Shown here: piece after piece, positions 13,978-26,714 of the stretch
How positions within the stretch are numbered: the stretch's first letter is position 1
Layout of the letters: each line of letters opens with the position of its first letter
Source: Phycomyces blakesleeanus NRRL 1555(-)
Lineage: Eukaryota > Mucoromycota > Mucoromycetes > Mucorales > Phycomycetaceae
NCBI RefSeq assembly: GCF_001638985.1
Contig: NW_017265145.1
Coordinates: 868,001-932,000, forward strand
Direction of reading: 5' to 3'
DNA: 64,000 bases
Position numbers and translations under genes: made by a program
Notes under the pieces: generated by a model
What the model was told of the DNA's origin: nothing
Seen by the model: the letters and a program-made list of their open reading frames with translations, nothing else
Databases searched by the model: none

Positions 13978-14781
13978 TTAATCCCAATTCCAGTTGATGT
14001 TGATACGGCCTACACCCAAGTCAGCGAGCTTGGTGAAGGCAGCGGGACTGAGGTCGAGATCACCAGAGGCACAGCCGGGGCAAGTATCGACAATCTTAAC
14101 GCGGACACTGGTGCCATTAGGACCATTGACCTTTACATAGCGACCGCAGAGAGGGTTGTTGTTGGGGTTAGGGACGACACCCATTTGAGGAGCATTCTGT
14201 AGTAGAGAAAGAAAGAAAAAATTAGATTTCTAGTATTTGTAAGCTGATATGTAATAGCTTACCAATGCTGCAATCAAATCAGTGTTGGCGCTGACCTCGC
14301 CGCAAGATCCAAGACCAGTACCGTACCAGGTACCCTCGCCAGAGAATTTACCAGAAGAAGAGTTGGTGGCAGAGCTTTTCTTGGTGGTAGTGGTAGTCTT
14401 CTTGGTAGTCTTCTTGGTAGTGGTGGCCTTCTTGGTGGTTTTCTTGGTGGTGGTTTTCTTGGTGGTTTTCTTGGTGGTGGTTTTCTTGGTGGTTTTCTTG
14501 GTGGTTTTCTTGGTGGTTTTCTTGGTGGTTTTCTTGGTGGTTTTCTTGGTGGTCTTCTTGGTGGTAGAAGCCTTCTTGTGGTGCTTTCTCTTCTTGGAGT
14601 GGCTCTTACGGCCACGCTTTTCTAAGCTTTGAACTTCGAGTGGGCTATCGGTGTAAAATCCAGTAGAGGTAACAAGGTCGCCATTAGTATCTCTGGGAAG
14701 AGGTGCGGCGTTGACGAAGATGGAAAGGGCAGCAAAGGTAGCTGAGATGAGCAAGATCCAGAAAAACGAAGGGGAGTGCAT
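13978..14781 (-). CDS. Secreted RlpA/expansin-like double-psi beta-barrel protein with Lys/Thr repeat
   Basis: Two exons on the minus strand, 14781-14263 and 14196-13978, giving 245 residues. The 66-nt intron is phase 0. Residues 1-25 form a signal peptide (hydrophobic core FFWILLISATFAALSIF, then VNA-A). A KR site follows at SLEKR and could be cut by a Kex2-type protease. A strongly basic array of KKTTKKTT-type units then runs over about 60-80 residues. The C-terminal 100 residues are a double-psi beta-barrel: GEGTWYGTGLGSCGE, then CGRYVKVNG, then the hallmark VDTCPGC and the DLSPAAF helix. Proteins of this family occur in fungal walls and near plant interfaces; many bind polysaccharide without proven hydrolysis. 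The start at 14781 is preferred over an upstream in-frame ATG at 14850 because it puts the signal peptide at the N-terminus. Confidence 0.92.
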
Positions 14782-17700
14782 CTTTGTATTGTTAGATGAT
14801 CCGAAAGAGTGTAATGGGTTGGTAGAGAAGGAAAGTGTTGGAGGAGACAAGGAATGAGAAGAAGGACTACTTGGCCGTTTATATAGGTACCAAATTTACA
14901 AAACAATAGAGCGCGATTAAGGTTCTATGATTGGAGCATGCTTAATTCAATATTCAATATTTCTTAATTACGCTACTTGTTAAGGTAATAAAGGCAACAT
15001 TGGCAAATACTTGATTTGGTGCGAGGGCCCATCATTGCTGCCTATACATTCTGTTTTTTTATGCACCCGCAACTTGCCGTTCCACCCAATCAATTTCCTT
15101 CAACTGGGATAAACAGATATTTTACTCGGTGTGAGGTCGATAAAAGGTAATTGTATCACGTTCTGACTGTTAATATTAAGCGCTGCGAGTGTGGCCTTCC
15201 CTCTCATTTTCTGTAGAAGAAGAATTTGACAAATAAGGAAATTGGGTGGCGCACAAAAACCCCCTTTTCACCTCTCCTTCTTTCACTCCCTGCTTAACGC
15301 AGCAGAAAGCTTGAGCGTATTTGGCGGCTATAAACTTTGCCTAAGTTTACTAAAACTCATAGTATAGCTAAGCTTATTGAAAACCTTTTAAGGGGATAAT
15401 ATAAATTGTCCAATTGATTGTTCATCTCTTCAACAAACAGCAATATGTAATGAAGTTATTGTAATATATTCTGTGGCTCAATAAACTGGCCTATTTTCTG
15501 TTTTATTGCTTTTTTTCTCTTATTTGTCAGGCAATGGGTACACACATAATTTCTTCGAAATGCAAGTTTTAGACTGAGCTATTAACGAGAGCCTGTTGTT
15601 GATTATAAAACATTAAAAAGATACCATCCGATAAGTTGAGCTTCGCCGCGTTCGGGGTGACATGGAGTGCATACTCCAACTAGGAGTATCCGAGTGGCTG
15701 AATCTTACTTTCAGGTACTGAAATGCGGGTACTCTAATTACAGAACCAGATCAAAACAGTTTCATTTCAATAATAATATTAATAATATAAAAATAAGGGG
15801 AGCCGATTCAGCACTGCATTGCATGGGTGTGGAAAGAGTAGGATATTCCACCAAAAACCATATTCAGTATTGCAGGTGTTTCTTAACCAGATACTGCCAT
15901 TGACATCTTTATTTGTCCTTCTAGAGTTTCTTTTTACATTAGATCAGCTTAAATTTCATCGCGATTTATGGGTTAGTACTAATAAATCAATATAGTCTTC
16001 AATTGCATCTAATATTCTTGTGTCTAGGAAAGGCAGATGAAAGGTCGAATAAAATGGCACGGCCATTTCTTATTTTGGTAGGTAATCATAACTACCATCA
16101 AATAATCTACACACAGTAAAATTCTCGCATGCTTCCAATCAATGGATCAAGTAAAATAGTCACGAGGAACTTGTAAGTCAGACTGTGTAGCCAGAAATAC
16201 GGGTTGGTCAAGTTTTTTTTTTTTTTTTTGCATTGAGGGTTAGCCAAAAGTATATATCTTTTGCAAAAATATGTCGCTAAAAGAATCAAAAATAAAATAA
16301 AAACAGGGTCAATTTTTTTGGGAACTAATATCGCACAATTCAAGAAAATACAGAGCTTCTTAAATTTGTGCTATAGCAACCAGTCAAAAGAAGAAGCAAG
16401 GACTGTCTCAAGCTATTTCTACTTTCTTAGGCATGGTTTTGTGATTCTCATGAAAAGGACAGTGATATCTTACAAAATACATTTATTAGAAAAGATAGAA
16501 GAATATACAACGTGAAGTTTAAAGAGGTTCTTTATTATCATATCTATGTTCTTCAGGGTACGATTGTTCAATTATATGTTTCCGACTATGTTTATTTAGT
16601 TATGGTAGCTGAACAGGCTGATCAGATCAATAAAAAAAATCCTGATTTTTCTATGATAGTAGCATTGGTCATTCAAGAAAACAGCAGAACCTCCTTTTTT
16701 TGATCCGTGCTTCGAAAGGAAGCTTGAGGAAAGTGTGCGAAGTTCTCTAGAATAGCCAAGAAGCAATCGTTAATTAGTTTTTGCTGGACATCGATGTTTT
16801 CACTCTTTCATTACCATAATGTATAATTCTTAGTCTAAACAGATAAATCGATAAAAGCAAAAATAAAATAAAATGTTAAATCAACTGTTTAACCAGTCTT
16901 CATACAATGATAATCGGTAAGGACAGAATGTGTTTCTTTTAATTGGCTGTGCTTGTTTTGATCGTTTTGATCTGTCTGTACCAACTGCGAAAAGTTTTTT
17001 TTTTTAAAAAAAAAATACAACACTTTAATTTGTATTCTTGCGACACCATTTCGGAAAAAGGGGTACAAAATAAAACATGATAGTTCATTTGCATCACATT
17101 TCCAGAATAAGAGTTTTCCAGAAATTGTCACCAATATGAACAAAGAAATACTGTGAACATCTCCGGTCGACGGTTTCTTGAGATTTTCAGCGGTGCATAA
17201 AACTGTATATTCTGTCCAATCAATTCCTCTATTCTTTCATGTGTATAGTGTGACATTCCAGATCTATAATTTGCCTTTTATATTCATCTTTGAAATAGAA
17301 TCACCATATTTACCCAAGAACCGAGAGTGCGCTCGAAAAATCAATTGTTACACTTATTAGATCAAATTATTAGATATCCAAAGAAATCTCTCAATCTACA
17401 GAAACACAAGTACAACTCAATATAAAAGAAACAAAAAACCAAACCAAAACAATTATACCATCCAAGGCAGAATTATGAGACCTGTGCAATCGTTAAATTA
17501 ATAATTATGCTTTTTAAGCACATCTAATGTATTGTATCGAATTGAATTAAACATAATTAAATTAAATCAATAAATGCTTGAGTACAGATAAATAATCAAT
17601 GGAACAATTTCTAATGAGACCCGATCCTTTCTCTTGCGACATCTCCGTGAGTATAGTTTAAAAAGGCGTATTTAGAAAATTATGGCCTCTACCAAAATGA

Positions 17701-17983
17701 AATACCTAAAACAGTACTCATTACGTAGTAAAGTGTAGTACCAATATTCAGTCTCTTGGAGGTTGAGTACCGTTTTATTCAACATATACAGCTTGTCTTC
17801 TTAGGGTGGTATATCCCCTACCTTATAATATATTTCTACAAGCTTTTCTATATCGCTAGAAGCTAACAATATTATTGTCTCTGACACTTGCTCTTGCTTA
17901 TTTTTTAGATACATATATAGTGTCGCAATGGTTATGAATTCATATATATATATGTATTGTGGCAAATTCAGGTCAATATTTGC
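14782..17983. other. Intergenic between DPBB gene and DOA10
   Basis: Contains the DPBB promoter side (14782 upward) and the 3' flank of DOA10 (just below 17984). Small frames at 15667-15903, 16261-16515, 16512-16703 and 16889-17143 have no motif that I recognise. A T run lies at about 16214-16229. No RNA gene is convincing. Confidence 0.5.
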
Positions 17984-20900
17984 TTATGCAGTTGTTGTTT
18001 CGCCCAAGTTGTGTAGCCGTTTCCCAATCAAATATGTATCGTCTCGTATTGTCTGTATCCATAAACGAATAAGCTTAATACTGCCGGTAAAAAGTCCAAA
18101 AAGAATAGTTATACACAGTACGGCAGGGTAAGAATATCGGAACACAAGTAGTTGAGTGACTGGATTACTTATAGCTACAAAGCAAAAACAGTAGTTTCAG
18201 TATATATAAAGTACGGATCCAAGCAGACTAAGCTTACGTATAGCACGTATTACTCCCATAGCTAGTATACCGGGCAATATTATTCCGATAAATAATCCAA
18301 ATACAACTGGTGCAAATAAAAAACGTGTAACTGCCCAGAGGCGAAGATTCGAAATGCCATCTTCTACTACTTGATCAATCCTGCGTTGTAAGGCATTGTT
18401 GGGCAGTACGTAAATCACACCATAGATAATTCCAAGGCAGACAATTCCAAGTGCCCAGTCCTGAGATAATTATGTGTTTATACATTTGGTATACACCCAG
18501 AAAAGAACAATTCTTTTAATTCCAAAATTCGACTTACCTGTGATAGGTGAATCGTAATTTCATCGCTCGGTTCGGAAGCTCTAAGGACCATGAACAGGTA
18601 GAGCTCTATTGTGACACCTAGAAGAAGCGGAAGGATCAGGGCAATGATGCCCGATATGTAGATACTCTTTACACTCTACATACGCCATTTCCATCAGTCT
18701 CTGTAACACAATCGTTGACCAAACCTTCTAGATTAAGATACTTACCAATAACATGTATTGTTTGACATGTATCATGCCTTCCTCAATACTCGCTCCTAGC
18801 CCACGTTGCTTTGTACGTCCTATTATTTGACTAACCCAATCGATAACTACACTAAATAGCACCATAACAAATACGCCTAGGATCACGGCGTAAATATCAC
18901 CCATTTGTTGATTTGGGCCAAAGTACATTTTGTACAAGCTACGCCCTAATACAACTAGTGTGTCCCAAGTTTAGCTTTTTGTTGTCGTTGTTGCTGTTAA
19001 AATATTCAAAGACTAAACATTTTCTAGAGCTTACGTGGAGTAATTGTGTGGAGACATACAGCCACTGACCCAGAGACCCACACAAGAAACACGAACATCA
19101 TAATCTAGAAAAGTATAATTGAAATAAAAGGAAAATCAGTTTTGTTACCCAGAAGTTTTTTTTTTTTTGGTTTTGCTTTGGGAATCGTACCCTTAAGCGG
19201 AAGTGAGGAGGGATGTACACTACTGTAGTAACATGTCTCTCTTCTTCAGGAGAAGCAGCAGCAGGATGTCCTGCCAATCTTTCTTCTTCTTCAATTGCTT
19301 CAAATGTAAAGGGATTCACAGGAACAATCATACGCCTCTCTGGGTGAACAGTCACTGTATCTTGGTTAGGCACCCGTGCAAACATGCCATCACGTTTGAA
19401 TACAACATCAGCATCATCATCTTCAATAGAAACCTCGTTGAATATAGTATCATTAATCTGGGTCTCTTTTCTCAATATCCAAGCTTTGAATGTTCGTCGC
19501 ACATGAACGCCCTCTTCCTCGGGATGACGTTCGTTAAACATAAATGACGAGAGGCGTAGAAAATGCGAAGCACTTCGCCACCAAAAGGACATCAGTTTCT
19601 TGGTGTATTCTCGCGGTTGAATATAGTTCATCAAAAGTGGCAATAAGAATTGGATTGCCAGAAGATCAACTGGAAGAGTAGATAGGGGTTTTCTAAAATT
19701 GAAAACTATGCTTAGTAAAAAGAAAAAGACAAACAGAAGCACGCTTTTCGTTCTTATTTTTTCTTAAAAAAACAATACCCAAAGTTCAATGAAAGAGGAA
19801 AAAGATTAGTGCAATAGCCAAGAACTGTAGTAACTGATCCAATTCCTATTATGATGAGGGTGGAATACATGGCTGCACTTGAGCTGAGTTTTCGTAGAAG
19901 CAAGGTAATAGGTCTTTCGATCATCTCCTGTACAGGGTGAAATTGAGGATCACTTGGGTCTCGAATGAACCACATTACGCCTGTCCGTACGACCTCTCTG
20001 CACAATGTGACAAATACTGCAAAGTTAAACATAAATCCAGTTCCAGCAAACCAATATAAAAACCAGCCAGAGTAAGGGTTTTTCTGAATAAAAGCCCAAT
20101 GTGATGTTAAGGAACCATCAGAAAACAATGGAACGGTGGCAATGTCGATAAGAGCCCCACATATGATTGGAAATATGATTAATTCGAGTAGGATGAGGAA
20201 GAATACTTTGAGAAATATGCCTTGTTGCCAGATGATATCTTTGAGTGTGTTTCCATGAATTCTTCTTGCAGGAGCTGTAGGTCGTGTAAGATACCATGAG
20301 CCAGCAATTATCAATACAGAATAGCCAACTGTAACGCAGACTGAGCGGTCAGCCCAGGTTTGACCAATTGCAAATTGATGCCATCGTTTTAGAGCAAGGT
20401 ACCCTAAATCTTCAACTTTTTTCTGCATAAGATCCGTCTGTTTGCCAAATGATATTGCTGTATCTAGTACATTGACTGTGTGATTCATCGAATTAATTTT
20501 TAATGCTGATTCTTGATGGTTTTGATGTTGTATAAACTGTAATATCTGGGCTGTGTATTCTGTTGTCCACAACAGTAATCTTTCAAGTGCTACGTCGAGT
20601 CGCTTTGTAATTACATGGTTCTTAAAGTAGCTGGCGTCAACTGTTGCATAAACTGAGAGTACCACACGATCCATGAAAAAATCCACAAATGGGTCTGTGA
20701 ATAGTCTGAGAATATATATGGGCGTCTGGATAAAGCTTGTGGGGCGAATCTAATAGTCATAGTCATAAACCTACCCATACTCTTTTCCTCTTTCTGTTTA
20801 AAAACTTACCAAAATTACAATGCGTCCAGTCATGTAAGGAATCCATACGCATACACCCAGGAATATGCTAACCATCAATGACATTAATGCCGCATTCTGT

Positions 20901-22953
20901 ACTAGCATCCAAGGGTTTCCACGCATTCCAATTGCTTCTAAAACGCCTTCAATGTCTTCGCCAAAATCAAATACATCTTCTTCTACTATTGGATTCTCTT
21001 CTTCTGTATCTCTGTCTGACTCGTCGTCTGAGGGTATTTCGTGGATTTGATTCTGAGAGTCTGAGTCTAGCATCAATGTCGGAGCTACTGGGGAAGCAGT
21101 GCGATTTCCACCATCTATTGCGCTTTCTGGCGAAGGAACGAATTCGGGTGCTCTCCATCGGGTATTTGCAGACTGACTATTTTCTCTTATTTCCAATCGA
21201 TCATGCTCTCTTCTCCAGCTAGCTAGTAAGGGTTGTCGACTGCTAGATTCACCTGCATCGTCTTCGCTATATTCACTTGCTATGCGATGATCTAGATAGC
21301 CGTCGTATTCTATCGAAGAAGCTCTTTCCAGTCGTGATTTTCCTTTTCGATCAGATGATCCAGACGAAGATTTACGACTAGCAGATGATTCTTCTGACAT
21401 TAAAAATTCATCTTCGCTGTGTATTTCACTATCTTCATATGGATTTGCTTCAGGAGACCATAGTGCCCTAGCAGAATTCTGTATATTTTCCAAAGAATTG
21501 TCTATACGAGACAAAAGACTGTCTGTGGATGAAGGTACAAAGGTGGCAGCGTCATCCCCTGATTCACTCTCATTATAATCTTCTTCATGGTCGTTTGTGT
21601 ATTGTTCCTCAAAGTGCGAATGATCCCACAAAAGCTGTTGTTCTGAGGTATCATCATCCGAGCCACTTGAGCGACTCTGACGATGGTTGTCTTGGTGGCT
21701 GTTAGGATATCCTCGATTAGAATTTCTATGTATCCACTCATTTTCTCTTCTGAATTCTTCCAGAATGTGCCCTGCCTCTTGGTGTTGATTTATTTCTCTA
21801 TCATGTTGACTTGCTTCTAGAAACTCATTTTGATACATATCAGCCAATTCGGCAGGTCCAGTGAAATGATTTATATTTTGGTCTACTGGATTCATTTGAA
21901 TAAGGGGCGGTAATTCTGCCAATTCGTCTTCTGGCAAGAATTCGATATTTCTTTCTTCTGGTGTGTTTTGAATTACCCATTCTCTAAAAAGATATGCTGT
22001 CACGAATACGACAACGACGAAAAGAGTGACTATTTGGCCTTCAAAACAATCCTCCATAAACTCCCTAAAAAAGATTTACAAAACAATCAATATATATATA
22101 TTCATATGCCTATTTGCGTAGGTGTATGCATGTGTGTTTGTTTGTACTTGTGTTTTTCTATTGGATATTTTGGTTGTTTAGTTGCATTTATAAATACCTT
22201 TGCGTGTACCCAAAAAATCCAAATGAACTTGTCTTTGGGTTATTTTGAGGACCGATTATTGGCAAGGAATCTGTAGTTGACTCATTTGGACTTGGTGAGA
22301 CCAAGCCTTTCAAACTACTTGAAAAGTCAAATCTTGACCCGCTCCAAAAGCAAAAGCGCCACGCCAGAAGGGTTAGGCAAGGCACTACTACAAGCCAAAC
22401 TAGAATCACAACAATTGCGCGGAGAAAGCCCCGGAGAAAGAAAGCAAGATGACGAATGGATTGTCGGCATATGATCCGTAAAGGCATCCGATCCGGCATG
22501 TCTTGTCTGTAGATTGGTGTGAAAACAAAATGATGCTCGCATAGTTCGCAGTATCTGAATGAACAATAATTAATGTAGGTATGGATTAGCTTTGTAATTA
22601 ATAATATTACTAATTTGAAAGATGAATTCACGATTATGCAAAATCATTTTTTGAATCTCACTTTTTCTTGCTGTGTGAAAGCCATTCAAACAGGCTAAAG
22701 ATGATGGGGATTCAATCAAACAAGTTCACTCTTAATATGCACATTTATGTGCATGGCTTAAACTGACCAGTCTTGATGGACAAAGCGAATGCTACCGGAG
22801 CACTTGCAAGGATGAAATAAAGGACGATTAGAGGTGGATTCACACCTACAAACTCTGCATATTTCTATTGTAGATTACAGCAGCAATTATTGAAATAAAT
22901 AATGATTTTCTGATGCTCAATCTTCTAGCAAACTTGCCTTGGCTGTCTTCCAT
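17984..22953 (-). CDS. DOA10: DOA10/SSM4 (MARCH6-type) membrane RING-CH E3 ubiquitin ligase
   Basis: ER/nuclear-envelope ubiquitin ligase of ER-associated degradation; with E2 partners it marks membrane and soluble proteins for the proteasome. Twelve exons on the minus strand: 22953-22938, 22864-22768, 22694-22662, 22554-22198, 22064-20810, 20749-19779, 19692-19191, 19104-19035, 18954-18746, 18675-18538, 18460-18238, 18174-17984; 1353 residues, the normal size for the family. The RING-CH zinc ligands are C8, C11, C25, C27, H35, C38, C51 and C54, assembled from four exons. Membrane segments start at about 95-113 and 179-195. A long acidic Ser-rich linker (about 200-540) precedes the remaining transmembrane domains. 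The C-terminus carries the conserved [15 protein letters not shown] element needed for activity in this family. Intron 1 has a GC donor (see findings). Identification is firm. Confidence 0.97.
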
Positions 22954-23212
22954 CGCTGATGAAAGACGTCCAAAGGTTAAATGTCTTGTTGAGTTCTAAC
23001 CAATTACTACATATAACTCCCCTTTCCCTTTCTTATAACAAGTGCTTTCTTTTTTGTTCTGCAAATCCAGCTTGCTACGTCACAAAAGGATTGCGTGGTT
23101 TCACGTGTAAATAACTAGATATCTTGTTTAAACATTCACCAAAGTAATAAATACGTACACAGGCACACACACATACTAGCACTTACTTAAAGAAAGATAG
23201 AAAGAAGAAGAA
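22954..23212. promoter_or_regulatory. DOA10 upstream region with CRE-like and E-box-like sites
   Basis: Upstream of the DOA10 ATG. It contains TACGTCAC (23076-23083) and CACGTG (23102-23107), which resemble bZIP and bHLH sites. If the short exon at 23213 is real, this region is a bidirectional promoter. Function is inference from motif sequence only. Confidence 0.35.
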
Positions 23213-24989
23213 ATGATCGCTTTGAGATTTTGGGGTTTAAAGGTAATGCATATATAATTGGCTTTACTTGACTTGAAATTAAGTTTAATAAGATAATATT
23301 TAGTAATAACAATAATAATAGTAAAGAATTATACAGACATACATTGTAACTTTGGATGTAAGAGTAAATTTCTTGGAGTACAACTGTTAAAGATAAGTCA
23401 CATACAAAGCATATCTGAAAAATAATAAATCTTTTTAATTTACCAGCAATTGATATACCTCACTATTTATTATTTTTATATTTCGCTACCTGTACACTTG
23501 ATTAATGGGTGTTTAAGCTTTATTGGATTTAACGATATAATGTTGGAATATATTTGTCAATATGCATATAGCTATATATATATATATGTAAGCCTAATTT
23601 CCTTGATCAAAGTAATACCCCAAGCTATATATATATTTGTATTGAATGGGGAAGTAAGAAATTTATTTGTCTTTAATATAAGAAGGAGTTATGGGACACA
23701 AACTGATTTTGGTAAGAAGAAAAAGACAATTCTCAGGGACCAAGCTGACCTTTGTATCAACGTGTCTTGCCCATTAAAATCAATGTGTCACAGTGCAACC
23801 AAGGACAGTAAGAAGATGTTGGTATTCATTGTAAGAAATGGCAGAACTCGAAACACAGCCTTACGATTTTCTTGGCCAATGGAAATGCAGTATTTAACAA
23901 TTAGTGTTACAATGATCTTCATGTACATCTGGGGATCATATCTTTATTAGGAAGTTACAAATACTCAAATTCATTAAAAAAGGCTCCATTGAAAAATAGA
24001 AGGATATCAGTTTAGTTAAAAAAAAAAACACTTTATATTTACTTTTGACAAAGGTATTTTAAGCCGTAGTATAATAACTGAATATCAGTATAAAGACATC
24101 GTGAATTCTGCCAAGTCATTTTTTTTACTACTAGAATTGCACTGTGATTTCATTTATGAGTGTTTGTACGTTACAGCATGCCTTATTAAGGCGTTTTGTT
24201 GTGTGGAATGTTACAGAAATGCTAAAGAAGCCAAATTAAATAATTAGATGTGTTATCACTCGAATTTATTATTTTTTGAGGTTAGAGGATTATACTTCGA
24301 TATTTGTTAAATGTTTACAAAAAAAAACGCTAATCCTACGGGACCAACATTTTCTGGTGGGGCACGACGTTTATATTTAACCAGACTATGCTCTGAGTCA
24401 GGTGTCTTTCTCTAATCCTTCAGGACAAAATGATGTGTCCTGAAATTCATAAAATATATTCTATTAGTGGCTCTAAATCTAGACTTGGCCAATAAATAAT
24501 AATAATTAGTCACAAATACACTATATCAATAGCCAGCTATGCAGAATATCATAAAGAGTTTTTGTCATTAAAGTGTGACGCAATATTGTTGTATATTCTA
24601 CTCTTTATTGGGCTTCTTACGCGTAGAGTGTCTTTTCTTTTCTTTCGCATATATATTAACGGAAGATAATCTAAGGTTTGTTATTGAGAAAAGCCAAAGC
24701 CAGTACGAAAGCACCAAATAAAGTTCCCAAATAGTCGCGCCAGAAGCAAAGGCTGAGGATAAAAGATGTTGGAATTCTTTTTACCCTTTCCTCCAAAGAT
24801 ATAGAATAATCATGCAAAGGTCATTTCAGAATGGACATAACTTGTGGTCCATAAGATTCAAAATGTTGTCCCCCACTAGGAAACGTTGTCTGCTTAGGGT
24901 TGGTTTTCTTTTGAAACATTTAACAAACATATAAAAATATGACTCTCCAGCAAAAAAAAAAAGTAATCTTGAATGACAGTACGCCTAAT
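23213..24989. other. Mostly intergenic; possible short first exon at 23213
   Basis: An ATG at 23213 opens ten codons (MIALRFWGLK) followed by a donor-like AAG|GTAATG at 23243. An acceptor-like TTTACCAG precedes an open frame from 23450 to 23950 in the matching phase. That frame is AT-rich, contains TA repeats, and has no recognised motif, so I do not call a gene. The rest shows only AT-rich sequence and short A/T runs. Confidence 0.3.
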
Positions 24990-26340
24990 TATTCAATTTG
25001 GTCTCTTTATCATGTCCTGTCAGCATCCCGCCAGCATATCCATAACGTCCCCCAAATTTTGACAGTATGAAGACGGAACTTTGGCGAAACGGTGATCAAT
25101 ACCTGTCAAATAACAGGCAGTCATGCAAATGACAAAAAAAAGACCTTGTTCATTGTGGATACTCTTCAGCTAAAGCTATTGGTCATGTTTAAAAAAGGCG
25201 GTACGGAGCAAAATTTCCTGGCTCATGAGCGTATTGTCAATTGTATCATCACATATAACGATACTTTCATGCCCATTTCGCCATTGAAGCGTTTTTTATG
25301 AATCGGACAAAGTTGCTTGTATGAAATCCGCGTCCACGACTGTTCCAGGTTTTGAGCGTGTCATTGCATCTTCACCTTACGCAAAGCTAACTCGGCAACG
25401 CCAATCGGTTGAGTTGTCTCCAGATGTTTGCAAAATGCTGAACAATGACCGGGAATTACGTCCACAAGTCAGGTATTTTACTGCAAAGGTGTTGTCTGGC
25501 GCCATAATTCACAACATTTTTAATAGTGAAGCTATCATGACCAATACTATAGAACCTTATGGAAGGACCAACTACGTCGATGCACACCGTGAAACATTTG
25601 GAAAAGAGAAAAATACTGCAATAACTACATCAATACCACCTCCTACTTACACCATGTACATCAATGTATGGCTCGTAAGTCTCCAACGTTCAGATGGCAT
25701 TAAACTAGTGATTGGCCCCCAAGTTTCCAACATATTGATCACGTCAATTATATTCGCTTGGCTACAAAAATGAAGCCATGTATCGGTTCCAAGTGCATGA
25801 CTTTTCAACTGACCACCACCGCTGATTCCATGAGCACAAGAATTTCTCTCAATTTGACCTGCTTGCAAGAAGTATTTACCACTCTAGCGTCGCCACAAAC
25901 CTCATGCATATCCACATCCAACATCATCTACCAACTACGGCAGATTCGAAGCAATTTTAGCTCACCAAATGCATAAACACCGTCTCTCCTCCTGTCCCAT
26001 CACCAAGTCACATACCTGCCACCCGTTCAGTGTATTTGCGCTGGCAGATTACGATTGTGGTAACAACCCTGGAGCCTACCTCTTTGGTGTCATTGGCGTT
26101 CTTGTGTTGAAACATGGCTAGAGGATACACTTACCTAGTAACAATATAGAGGAATGGGTTTTTCTGGAAAATGGCAGAATCAAGACCATATTTTTTTGAC
26201 ATACTTTATGCCAGTTTCCATCGAAAAAAGTGAACAAATAAAAAGAAACGACATTCAAAAGTGCCCTAACAATGATTGACCAGAACAATTTTTTCAGGGC
26301 AGTTTTCCAGTCTGATATTGAAAGAATATGTAATGGTTTT
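24990..26340 (+). pseudogene. Unidentified coding relic
   Basis: A stretch of noticeably more balanced base composition than its flanks. It carries consecutive frames at 25092-25301, 25321-25773 and 25758-25976, then apparent coding-like text up to about 26200. Residue content is protein-like rather than repeat-like, for example KLLVMFKKGGTEQNFLAHER and NNDRELRPQVRYFTAKVLSG. Stops and frame changes break it up and I cannot place introns that restore one frame. I do not recognise the family; a decayed mobile element or a dead host gene both fit. Confidence 0.35.
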
Positions 26341-26672
26341 AAAGCTCACATAAGGCCAGGGATATATTTACTCGTTACCACGAAAACCATATTGATGATG
26401 GATTGAATGCAAGAAGAGTTTGTGGGAGGAATAAGAAAATACGTTAGTAACTGTGGGCTGTCAAACCCAAACACTGCATTGAGATGAGAAAAATGATCGA
26501 ATAAATAAAAAACGAACCGACACCTTATGAACCAGCCACTTTTATGATAGGTTCTTTTAAGCACCTGTTGTTGCGATATCTATACCAAGATTTTTGACAA
26601 ACCGTTTGAAGCCACACTTCCACCCTCACCCCTCATCCACCACCTTTGCTTGTTTTCACTGAATTTCCCGAG

Positions 26673-26697
26673 TTTTTTTTTTTTTTTTTTTTTTTTT
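26673..26697. repeat. 25-nt T tract
   Basis: Uninterrupted T run next to the C-terminal end of the transposase relic (an A tract in the relic's sense direction). Confidence 0.9.
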
Positions 26698-26714
26698 GTT
26701 TTATAATCTTTCTT

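Noticed and set aside
14282..14632. Antisense frame of Leu/Val repeats (116 codons)
   Set aside because: Shadow of the Lys/Thr array in the DPBB gene.
15680..15765. tRNA-like stretch with CCGAGTGGCTGAA, as in the D-arm of Ser/Leu tRNAs
   Set aside because: No matching acceptor stem, anticodon arm or GTTCGANTC T-arm follows.
20865..21741. Several 60-114-codon frames on both strands
   Set aside because: Shadows inside the acidic linker exon of DOA10.
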